Shown here: positions 1 to 7,349 of the stretch, one piece after another
Numbering within the stretch: the stretch's first letter is position 1
Layout of the letters: each line of letters opens with the position of its first letter
DNA from: Lancefieldella parvula_C
GTDB lineage: Bacteria > Actinomycetota > Coriobacteriia > Coriobacteriales > Atopobiaceae
Assembly (NCBI RefSeq): GCF_000758945.1
Contig: NZ_JRND01000021.1
Location: 44,247-108,246 of the forward strand
Reading direction: 5' to 3'
Length of the DNA: 64,000 nucleotides
The notes under the pieces: generated by a model
The model's database searches: none
What the model saw: only the letters and a program-made list of their open reading frames with translations
What the model was told of the DNA's origin: nothing
Program-made: the position numbers and the translations under genes

Positions 1-43
1 GAGGAGCGATCTTCTCGCCAGGTTTTTAATAACAAATTTAAAT
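1..43 (+). repeat. Left copy of operon-flanking repeat, with the right arm of a terminator
   Basis: The first 43 bases match 5408-5451 apart from one T in the T run. The segment holds the right arm of a hairpin (TCTCGCCAGG followed by T5); the left arm lies outside the window. By analogy with the intact copy at 5401-5434 it ends a transcript entering from the left. The same sequence therefore stands before and after the PTS operon at 141-5352. Confidence 0.75.
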
Positions 44-83
44 AATGTTATGTGAAGTTGATTTCCTTTTACCGTTGGCGGAA

Positions 84-118
84 TTGGAAATGGAAACGTC
101 AGAGCCCCTTTTTATAAT
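84..118 (+). promoter_or_regulatory. Probable promoter of the PTS operon
   Basis: A perfect TATAAT lies at 113-118, about 23 bases before the BglG-type start codon. No good -35 box stands at the right distance; TGGAAA at 91-96 (16-base spacer) is the best. It is part of a short direct repeat TTGGAAA-TGGAAAC at 84-97, which could be an activator site. The strong ribosome binding site AAGGAGGG at 128-135 serves the start at 141. Confidence 0.5.
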
Positions 119-140
119 TTGTTAAAAAGGAGGGTGCGTC

Positions 141-2066
141 ATGGATGACAAACTTGTTCGTCTCATAACGTGCTTGGCAAAACAGGAAGATGTTTCTACA
201 TCAACGCTGTCTGAGTCCTTATGCGTCTCCGAGCGCACCGTGCGTGCATATATCAAGCGTGCAAAAGAATTACTCTCAGGTATTGCTGAAATTACAACAA
301 TAAAGGGTCAGGGTTATCATCTTGAAGTTCTTAATCCTGAGCTCTTGGATTGCTGGCTTAATAAAGAAGATCAGTTACCTCAGACTTCTAATGAGCGTGT
401 GGCATATATATTGGACGATCTGCTTAATCGAAGCGATTGGGTTACGGTAGACGAGTTATCAGAGATTCTTTACGTTTCTCGTAAGACTATCTCGGCTGAT
501 TTAAAACAAGCTGAAGAGTTTCTCGCCAGATTTGACCTGCGCATCATGCGTAAATCGCATTATGGAATTCAGATTGGAGGCACTGAATTTAATAAGCGAC
601 TCTGCCTGGCAAGTCTGGTAACAAGCGAAGCATATTCGGGCAGCTGTCACGCCACGGTAGAAAATAATGAACTTATTGCTGATGTAACAAAGCTGGTTGT
701 CGAATGCATTGAATATCATGGCGTTAGCTTAAATGATTTTGCTATTAGAAATCTTGTTATCCATATTGTTGTAGCAATTAATCGTATAAAAAAGCAACGC
801 TATATTGTTGGTCAAGAAGACTCGCTTAAGAGGATTCAGTGTTCGTATGAATACACCGTGGGGCAAAAGCTGGTAAATCGCTTGTCGTCTGAGTTTGATG
901 TTGAGTTTCCTCAGACAGAAGTTGCCTATATTGCAATTCATTTGGCATCTAAGAAGATGTTTAAAGATATCTCTGAGTCTCCAAATCTAGTAATTACCGA
1001 TGACGTATTTGCAGTTACGCGTCAGATGATTGATCTGGTATGGAGTAGTTTCAGATTTGATTTTAGGAATGATCTTGAACTACATATGAGTTTAGCCAGA
1101 CACATTGTGCCACTTTCCGTTCGATTGCACTATAACCTGCAGATAGAAAATCCACTGCTTACTGACATCCAGTATCGAATGCCTTTGGCATACTTGATGG
1201 CCATGGAGTCGTCAACAATCTTGGCCAAAGAGTACGAAGCAACTCTCAGTGAGCATGAAGTAGCTTATCTGGCCCTGGCATTTGCATTGGCTTTGGAGCG
1301 TAAACGTACTGAACTGCCAAAAAAGAATGTACTTTGTGTATGCGCAACAGGTCTAGGTACTTCAAAGATTTTGGGAATTCGTATCAAAGAGGAATTTGGA
1401 CCTTATATCGGGTCAATTACTACGTGTAATTTGAGTCAGATTTCTCAGATTGATTTTTCACATATTGATTACGTGTTCTCTACCGTTGAGATTGAATCTC
1501 CTTTGCCAGTTCCTGTGTGTTATTCGGGGTTCTTGCTCGATGACATTAATAAAGACTTGTTAGTTAAAGACTTGCTTCGTCGAGATGAACAAGAGGAGTT
1601 TGCTAAACACTTTAGCGAGCATCTTTTCTTCTCACATCTTGCGTATAGAAGTAAGGAAGAAGTACTTAACTTTTTGGTCAATCAATTATGCAACAGTGAG
1701 AGATCAAATATCTCTGTTTCTGAAGATGAGTTCAGAGCTCTGGTTTTTGACCGCGAAACTTTAGCAATGACTGCTTTTGGAAACTTAGTTGCACTTCCGC
1801 ATCCTTCGCGCCCGGTATCTGAACGTACTTGTGTAGCAGTTGGTTTATTAGATAACCCAATTGACTGGGACGGTCATGACGTAGCTGCTGTGTTTTTGAT
1901 TTCAGTTTCTTGTTCAGAAGACGAGAAGACCCGTCTATTTAACAAGAACATGGCGTCCCTTCTTATGGATAAAGAGGCAATTTGTTCACTTGTAAAGCAT
2001 CAAAGTTTTTCGAATTTTGTTGATCAGATTACATCGTCAGGTGATGGTTTGAGAAAGAGGGGATAG
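141..2066 (+). CDS. BglG/MtlR-family PTS-controlled transcriptional regulator
   Basis: 641 aa modular PTS regulator. Two N-terminal helix-turn-helix segments are visible (about residues 20-46 and 98-125), then two PRD domains carrying phosphorylatable histidines (about 165-395), an EIIB-like domain with the CATGLGTS loop (Cys401, with Cys399 nearby) and a C-terminal EIIA(Mtl/Fru)-like domain whose active-site His is H554 in LPHPSRP. Proteins of this architecture usually bind DNA and activate their PTS operon when the sugar is present, with activity set by phosphorylation of the PRD and EII modules. The gene is first in the operon and ends 2 nt before the EIIA gene, so it probably controls the downstream lactose-family PTS. 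Start chosen by the AAGGAGGG site. Confidence 0.9.
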   Translation: MDDKLVRLITCLAKQEDVSTSTLSESLCVSERTVRAYIKRAKELLSGIAEITTIKGQGYHLEVLNPELLDCWLNKEDQLPQTSNERVAYILDDLLNRSDWVTVDELSEILYVSRKTISADLKQAEEFLARFDLRIMRKSHYGIQIGGTEFNKRLCLASLVTSEAYSGSCHATVENNELIADVTKLVVECIEYHGVSLNDFAIRNLVIHIVVAINRIKKQRYIVGQEDSLKRIQCSYEYTVGQKLVNRLSSEFDVEFPQTEVAYIAIHLASKKMFKDISESPNLVITDDVFAVTRQMIDLVWSSFRFDFRNDLELHMSLARHIVPLSVRLHYNLQIENPLLTDIQYRMPLAYLMAMESSTILAKEYEATLSEHEVAYLALAFALALERKRTELPKKNVLCVCATGLGTSKILGIRIKEEFGPYIGSITTCNLSQISQIDFSHIDYVFSTVEIESPLPVPVCYSGFLLDDINKDLLVKDLLRRDEQEEFAKHFSEHLFFSHLAYRSKEEVLNFLVNQLCNSERSNISVSEDEFRALVFDRETLAMTAFGNLVALPHPSRPVSERTCVAVGLLDNPIDWDGHDVAAVFLISVSCSEDEKTRLFNKNMASLLMDKEAICSLVKHQSFSNFVDQITSSGDGLRKRG

Positions 2067-2068
2067 GA

Positions 2069-2401
2069 ATGGATGAAAGAGAGGTAGAGGCTATTGTCAC
2101 CAACTTGGTTGTGCATGGTGGAGATGCAAAAAGCTATGCAATACAAGCAATCAAGTGCGCTCGTTTAGGAAAGTTTGACCAGGCAGATGAATTGTTGAAA
2201 CAGAGTTCAGAATCGTTAAATCGAGCGCATGAGTTTCAGATGGAACGGATTCAGCAGGAAATTATTGGACAGGATAACAAGCCACTATCTTTGCTGATGG
2301 TCCACGGACAAGATCATTTGATGTGTGCTCTTACCACACACGATTTGGCAGTGCAAATTGTTGAGCTTTGTAAGCAAGTAACTACGAGCAGCGGTGAGTG
2401 A
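2069..2401 (+). CDS. PTS lactose/cellobiose-family EIIA component
   Basis: 110 aa, the usual length for a LacF/CelC-type EIIA. The active-site signature MVHGQDHLM is present with the phospho-accepting His at residue 79 and a second conserved His at 83. The cytosolic protein takes phosphate from HPr and passes it to EIIB. It lies 2 nt after the regulator and 12 nt before EIIB, consistent with translational coupling. The family covers lactose, cellobiose and chitobiose systems, so the sugar cannot be read from the sequence. Confidence 0.93.
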   Translation: MDEREVEAIVTNLVVHGGDAKSYAIQAIKCARLGKFDQADELLKQSSESLNRAHEFQMERIQQEIIGQDNKPLSLLMVHGQDHLMCALTTHDLAVQIVELCKQVTTSSGE

Positions 2402-2413
2402 AAGGAAGTAGGT

Positions 2414-2737
2414 ATGAAAAAGATTGATTTGTTTTGTAGTGCAGGTATGTCCACAAGTATGCTTGCAAACAAGATGCAAGAGGTTGCTGATGCCCATGGC
2501 ATTCAAGTAAAAGTCGAGGCCTTTTCTTCTACCGCGATTGATTTCCAGGTAGAGCACGACACTCCCGATTGCATTTTACTGGGACCCCAGGTTCGTTTTA
2601 GCTTTGACGATGTAAACGCAAAATACGGAGCAAAAATTCCTGTTGGCGTTATTGAGTCAGCGGATTATGGCAACTTGAACGGCGAGCGTGTGCTTAAGAT
2701 GGCCATTTCTTTGATTAAGCGTGGTTCTACTGCATAG
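2414..2737 (+). CDS. PTS lactose/cellobiose-family EIIB component
   Basis: 107 aa. The N-terminus MKKIDLFCSAGMSTSML has the typical EIIB(cellobiose) P-loop with phospho-cysteine Cys8. It relays phosphate from EIIA to the sugar moving through EIIC. It is preceded by AAGGAAG and followed 67 nt later by the EIIC start. Separate A, B and C proteins are typical of the cellobiose/chitobiose subgroup; the substrate is unknown. Confidence 0.93.
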   Translation: MKKIDLFCSAGMSTSMLANKMQEVADAHGIQVKVEAFSSTAIDFQVEHDTPDCILLGPQVRFSFDDVNAKYGAKIPVGVIESADYGNLNGERVLKMAISLIKRGSTA

Positions 2738-2804
2738 GGTTTCTCGCTATACGTTTTATCTGTGATTTTATAAAAAATGGAGAGTTGTTAGTTTGGAGGG
2801 TTCT

Positions 2805-4178
2805 ATGAAAACGATGGATGTGTTTGAAAAGCGACTTATGCCGCTGGCCGAAATGATTGGTAAAAATAAATACCTTTTGACCATGCGAGATTCGTTTGCA
2901 ATGGTCATGCCAATCCTGATTATTGGCTCTATGTTTACTTTGCTTCGCAACTTCCCAATTCCTGCATGGATTGATTTTTTGAAGACTACGATGGTTCAGC
3001 CAGATAAATCGCTGTTTGCTCTGCTGGCTATTCCTTCCGCATGTACTGTTTCGCTCATGGCAATCTTCCTGGCCTTTAACATTGGCTATAACTTTGCCGA
3101 GCACATTGGTATTAAAGACCGTGCGTCAGCGGGTATTGTTTCTTTGGTAAGTTGGTTCATCCTTATGCCTCAGGTAACTGAGTTTTCACCTGAAGAAGGC
3201 GTAGAGCCATTCCTGGTAGACAGCATTCCTCTTGCATGGACGGGTGCAAAAGGCGTCTTCATTGCCATGATTGTGGGATTTTTTGCAGTAGGCGTGTTTG
3301 GCTACATCATTAAAAAAGACTGGACCATTAAGATGCCAGAGGGCGTTCCACCTACTGTTGCCCGTGCATTCAGCGCTCTTATCCCTATGACCGTTGCATT
3401 TACCGCCGTATGGCTGGTTGGTATTGTCTTTATCATTTCCCCATGGGGCAATGCCTTTAGCTTTATTTATGCAATCCTTCAGGCTCCTCTAACTTCACTT
3501 GGTGGAACTGTTTGGGCATTGGCATTTAGTTATGTTTTGGCAAGTGGATTCTGGTTTATTGGTATTCATGGTTCCAGCGTTACTGGTTCAATTTACACAC
3601 CAATTCTTACCGCACTTTCGCTGGAAAATCAGGCCGCATTTGCTGCTGGTGCAGCTCTTCCTAACATTGTTAACCGTGAGTTCGAGACCTTCTTTGCAAC
3701 CTTTGGCGGCGGTGGCTCGACGCTCTCTCTGCTGATTGCAATGCTTCTATTCTGCAATTCCAAGCGTATTAAGGATTTGGCAAAGATTTCTGTTGCTCCT
3801 GGTATCTTTGGTATCAACGAGCCTATTATCTTTGGTCTTCCTATTGTTCTTAACCCTGTTATGTTGATCCCCTTTATTCTTACTCCAGTGGTCAACATCA
3901 TCATTGCGTACTTCATCATGGATCTTGGTTTAGTACCTCTGTGCAATGGCGTCATGCTTCCTTGGACTACTCCTCCTCTGGTTTCTGGTTTCCTGCTGAG
4001 TGGTTGGCAGGGCGCTATCCTGCAGCTCTTCTTGATTATTCTGGGAATCTTTATTTATCTTCCTTTCATCAAGACATTGGATAAGGAATACCTGAAGGAA
4101 GAAGCTGCAGCTTCCGAGGAATCTTCTACTGAGCTGGAAGACTTTGACTCTATCGATCTTGATTCTGTCGTGCTGTAA
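2805..4178 (+). CDS. PTS lactose/cellobiose-family EIIC permease
   Basis: 457 aa polytopic membrane permease. It shows the EIIC hallmarks: an N-terminal amphipathic segment (FEKRLMPLAEMIGKNKYL), many hydrophobic helices, and the conserved FGINEPIIFGLPIVLNP loop near residue 345. ATG 2805 is preferred because GGAGGG (2795-2800) lies just before it; an upstream in-frame TTG would overlap that site. It is a close paralog of the EIIC at 5589-6914, pointing to duplication. The acidic, Ser/Glu-rich C-terminal tail (about 25 residues) is not shared with the paralog. Confidence 0.93.
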   Translation: MKTMDVFEKRLMPLAEMIGKNKYLLTMRDSFAMVMPILIIGSMFTLLRNFPIPAWIDFLKTTMVQPDKSLFALLAIPSACTVSLMAIFLAFNIGYNFAEHIGIKDRASAGIVSLVSWFILMPQVTEFSPEEGVEPFLVDSIPLAWTGAKGVFIAMIVGFFAVGVFGYIIKKDWTIKMPEGVPPTVARAFSALIPMTVAFTAVWLVGIVFIISPWGNAFSFIYAILQAPLTSLGGTVWALAFSYVLASGFWFIGIHGSSVTGSIYTPILTALSLENQAAFAAGAALPNIVNREFETFFATFGGGGSTLSLLIAMLLFCNSKRIKDLAKISVAPGIFGINEPIIFGLPIVLNPVMLIPFILTPVVNIIIAYFIMDLGLVPLCNGVMLPWTTPPLVSGFLLSGWQGAILQLFLIILGIFIYLPFIKTLDKEYLKEEAAASEESSTELEDFDSIDLDSVVL

Positions 4179-4260
4179 AACTTTTGTATTTGAGCTGTGC
4201 CTGGTGCAACGCCTAAACGCTGTGCCAGGTATCAGTCTGTATGCTTGATTGGAGGAAGTG

Positions 4261-5352
4261 ATGCATAGGCTTGGAATTTCTCTTTATCCAGAGCACTCAA
4301 CACCTGAAGCCGATGATGCCTACATGGCATTAGCAAGTAACTATGGTTTCTCGCGCATTTTCACATGCTTACTTTCTGTGGATAAGTCACCAGAAGAGAC
4401 AGTAGCTGAGTTTTCACAGTTTATGGACCGCGCTCATGGGTATGGGTTTACTGTTGCAGTGGATACCAACCCGCGCGTATTTCAGCACTTAGGGGCAACG
4501 GCAACTGATATTTCTGTTTTTGCCAAGATGGGCGTTGATATTATTCGTCTTGATGGGCATTTGGGAGATCGTCAGGACATTGCTCTGACAAGAAATCCTT
4601 ACGGCATTGCCGTTGAGTTCAACGCCAGTCAGATGCTGTCGCTTGATCTACTTATTGAGCGCGGTGCATATCGTCGCAATATGTGTGTTTGTCACAATTT
4701 TTATCCACAGAGATTTTCTGGCTTGAGCGAGAAACGCTTTATTGAATTCTCCGAGCATTATTTTGGTATGGGTTTAACTCAGGCAGCATTTGTAACGAGT
4801 CAGCAGGATAACACGTTTGGTCCATGGCCGGTTTATGACGGTCTTCCTACCTGCGAAGATGATCGTACTCGTTCAATTGATTTGCAGGCAAGACACCTGT
4901 TGGCAACTGGCCTTATTGACGACATTATGATTGGCAATTGCTTTGCTTCTGAAGAGGAGCTTGCCACATTAGCCGCTGTTGATACTACTAAGGTAACGTT
5001 CAAGGTTGAATTTGATTCTGGTGTAACTGAGGTCGAGAAGAACGTTTTGTATCAGTTCAACCACGTAACGCGTGGTGATGCATCTGAGTATTACCTGCGT
5101 TCTTCAGTACCTAGGATGTTTGAGTATTCCACTTCGATTCCTGCTCGCGAGCGCACAGATTGTCATATTAAACGCGGAGACGTATTAGTAGTGAATGACA
5201 ACCTGTCTCATTACCTGGGAGAAGTTGAAGTTGCTCTAAGAGATTTTGAGGACGACGGAACTCGTAATGTTGTAGGACGTATCCCAGAAGACGAGCTTTT
5301 CTTGTTGGATTATGTGAAACCTGAATTCCCGTTTGGATTTGTTAAAGACTAG
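4261..5352 (+). CDS. DUF871-family protein (MupG-like 6-phosphoglycosidase)
   Basis: 363 aa. The start LGISLYPEHSTPEADDAYM and the TIM-barrel-like N-terminal two thirds followed by a smaller C-terminal beta domain match the DUF871 family. Its characterised member MupG of Staphylococcus aureus is a 6-phospho-N-acetylmuramidase acting on the disaccharide-phosphate delivered by a PTS. Being last in this PTS operon, it probably cleaves the phosphorylated product imported by the EIIABC above; muropeptide-derived disaccharide is an inference, since the transporter belongs to a different PTS family from MurP. ATG 4261 follows GGAGG at 4251-4255. A perfect terminator follows at 5401. Confidence 0.85.
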   Translation: MHRLGISLYPEHSTPEADDAYMALASNYGFSRIFTCLLSVDKSPEETVAEFSQFMDRAHGYGFTVAVDTNPRVFQHLGATATDISVFAKMGVDIIRLDGHLGDRQDIALTRNPYGIAVEFNASQMLSLDLLIERGAYRRNMCVCHNFYPQRFSGLSEKRFIEFSEHYFGMGLTQAAFVTSQQDNTFGPWPVYDGLPTCEDDRTRSIDLQARHLLATGLIDDIMIGNCFASEEELATLAAVDTTKVTFKVEFDSGVTEVEKNVLYQFNHVTRGDASEYYLRSSVPRMFEYSTSIPARERTDCHIKRGDVLVVNDNLSHYLGEVEVALRDFEDDGTRNVVGRIPEDELFLLDYVKPEFPFGFVKD

Positions 5353-5400
5353 CGGGGTTGTTTGGTTGTAACGTCCATGCTGAAATGGAAAATTAGTCGC

Positions 5401-5434
5401 CTGGCGAGAGGAGCGATCTTCTCGCCAGGTTTTT
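5401..5434 (+). terminator. Rho-independent terminator of the PTS-DUF871 operon
   Basis: A perfect 9-bp stem (CTGGCGAGA at 5401-5409, TCTCGCCAG at 5420-5428) with a 10-base loop is followed by GTTTTTT. The arms contain the short word GGCGAGA/TTCTCGCC that recurs across the window. Confidence 0.85.
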
Positions 5435-5451
5435 TAATAACAAATTTAAGG
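5408..5451 (+). repeat. Right copy of operon-flanking repeat
   Basis: Identical to bases 1-43 except for one extra T in the T tract. It covers part of the loop, the right arm of the terminator and about 20 bases of AT-rich leader downstream. Confidence 0.8.
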
Positions 5452-5588
5452 TATTTGGAATGGGTTTGGTGTTGTTTGCAGGTGAATTTTATGTGAATGA
5501 CCCTGTGCTAGACGGCTATCGTTGCATTTGTTATAAGATTCTCATTTCTGAATTTTGTAGGGATTTACGTGCTGTTTTTGGGGACTGT

Positions 5589-6914
5589 ATGAATGTAGCG
5601 CAAGGCCTAGAGAAGAAGCTTATGCCAATGGCGGAGTTGGTGAGTAAGAATAAATATCTTCTTACTATGCGCGACTCTTTTGCCATGCTCATGCCAATCC
5701 TTATTATCGGATCAATGTTTACGCTGGTAGGCAATCTGCCAATTCCTGCGTGGGTTGATTTCTTGAAGTCCACTACGATTCAGGGCAAGTCGCTTTTCTC
5801 GCTGTTGGCCATTCCTTCTGCCTGCACTGTTTCGCTCATGGCAATATTTTTGTCGTTCGAGATTGGCTACAACTTTGCTGATCAACTTGGTTTAGAGGAT
5901 CGAGTTTCTGCTGGTATGGTTTCGCTCGTCAGCTGGTTTATTTTGATGCCTCAGGTGACTGAGTTTTTGCCCCAGGGAGCTTCTCAGCCATTTTTGGTGG
6001 AGAGCATTCCTCTTGCGTGGACCGGCGCGAGGGGTGTGTTTGTAGCGATTATCGTGGGCTTTTTGTCGGTGTCCATTTTTGGATTTGCTATCAAGAAGAA
6101 CTGGGTCATTAGGATGCCGGAGGGCGTTCCTACGTCTGTTTCGCTTGCGTTTAGTGCTCTGGTTCCGATGGCTCTCACGTTTGCCGCAGTGTGGGCGAGT
6201 AGCGTTTTGTTTGCACTTACCCCTTGGGGAGATGCGTTTAACTGCATTTATTCGATGTTGCAGATTCCACTGACCATGCTTGGCGGAACCGTGTGGGCCT
6301 TGGCGATTGCTTACATCATTCAGGGCATTTTCTGGTTCTTTGGCATCAATGGGTCAAACATTACTAGCCCCATTTTTACTCCAATTTTGACTGCACTTAC
6401 GCTGGAAAACCAGGCCGCCTTTGCCGCCGGCACTGCGCTACCCAACATTATCAATCGAGAGTTTGATGCGTTCTTTGCGCTGTTTGGTGGCGGAGGATCA
6501 ACCCTTTCGCTGTTGATCGTGATATTTTTGTTCTGCAATTCTCGCCGTGCAAAAGACATTGCAAAGATCTCCATTGTGCCTGGTATTTTTGGTATCAATG
6601 AGCCGGTTATGTATGGACTGCCGATAGTTTTGAATCCCATCATGGCAATTCCTCTGATTTTTACGCCGGTTGTTAACGTTTTAATTGCGTGGTCCGCAAT
6701 GAGCGCCGGCTTGGTGCCTCTGTGCAACGGTATTATGCTGCCTGGAAGTACCCCTCCATTGGTCTCGGGATTTCTTCTGTGCGGATGGCAGGGTGCTTTA
6801 CTTCAGCTCGTATTGATTTTGCTTGATATGGCAATCTACCTGCCGTTTATTAAGGCTCTGGATATGCAGTTTCTCAAGGAGGAAAAGGGAGCTGAGACAG
6901 AGCACGCAGTCTAG
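5589..6914 (+). CDS. Orphan PTS lactose/cellobiose-family EIIC permease
   Basis: 441 aa membrane permease, closely similar along its whole length to the EIIC at 2805-4178 (shared NKYLLTMRDSFAM, FGINEP and VPLCNG blocks). No EIIA or EIIB gene lies next to it, so it probably uses the EIIA/EIIB encoded upstream. ATG 5589 is chosen because homology with the paralog begins there and GGGGA lies 6 nt upstream; the in-frame extension back to 5460 has no counterpart. It is transcribed separately, between two terminators (5401 and 6942). It is probably a duplicate that diverged in sugar specificity. Confidence 0.88.
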   Translation: MNVAQGLEKKLMPMAELVSKNKYLLTMRDSFAMLMPILIIGSMFTLVGNLPIPAWVDFLKSTTIQGKSLFSLLAIPSACTVSLMAIFLSFEIGYNFADQLGLEDRVSAGMVSLVSWFILMPQVTEFLPQGASQPFLVESIPLAWTGARGVFVAIIVGFLSVSIFGFAIKKNWVIRMPEGVPTSVSLAFSALVPMALTFAAVWASSVLFALTPWGDAFNCIYSMLQIPLTMLGGTVWALAIAYIIQGIFWFFGINGSNITSPIFTPILTALTLENQAAFAAGTALPNIINREFDAFFALFGGGGSTLSLLIVIFLFCNSRRAKDIAKISIVPGIFGINEPVMYGLPIVLNPIMAIPLIFTPVVNVLIAWSAMSAGLVPLCNGIMLPGSTPPLVSGFLLCGWQGALLQLVLILLDMAIYLPFIKALDMQFLKEEKGAETEHAV

Positions 6915-6941
6915 GTGCTGCGGAGACATAGTGTGCGTTGA

Positions 6942-6967
6942 AGGCAGCTCTGGGTGAGCTGCCTTTT
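6942..6967 (+). terminator. Terminator after the orphan EIIC gene
   Basis: AGGCAGCTC (6942-6950) pairs with GAGCTGCCT (6956-6964) around a 5-base loop and is followed by a T6 run. Confidence 0.88.
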
Positions 6968-7349
6968 TTCTGTTTTTCAATGTTATGAAAATGGCCCACC
7001 GCATTTCAGGACGCATTGCGTAGCCTTGGGTGGGCGCTGATGGATTAACTATAAACCAAATAGCAAGATTGCCTAGAGCAATAGGGTGGAAACCGTAAAT
7101 TCTCTATAGCAATCATTTTTATTCACTTTCGCAGTTTACGTGTAGAGTATGGGCTTCAAAGTGTTTATCGCCAGCCAAGGTTTTGATTAGGTACTGATGT
7201 ATATACGCGCCGGTAGATAAGTCGGTGCATAAAAGTTTTGCGGGGTTGGGACTTGCGCTGTTTGCGGGCGTGGCTTGGCGTATAGTTATAGAGTTACAAG
7301 AAGAAATATTGGCGTGATACAAGGCGTTTTTACGCCGAGAAGAGTGTTT
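6968..7349. other. Intergenic region before tsaB-rimI-tsaD
   Basis: About 380 bases without a convincing gene. A 7-bp inverted repeat (GCCCACC 6994-7000, GGTGGGC 7029-7035) spans a 28-base loop. TATAGTTATAGA at 7281-7292 is a plausible -10 region for the next gene, but no good -35 stands at standard distance. No riboswitch or tRNA is recognised. Confidence 0.4.
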
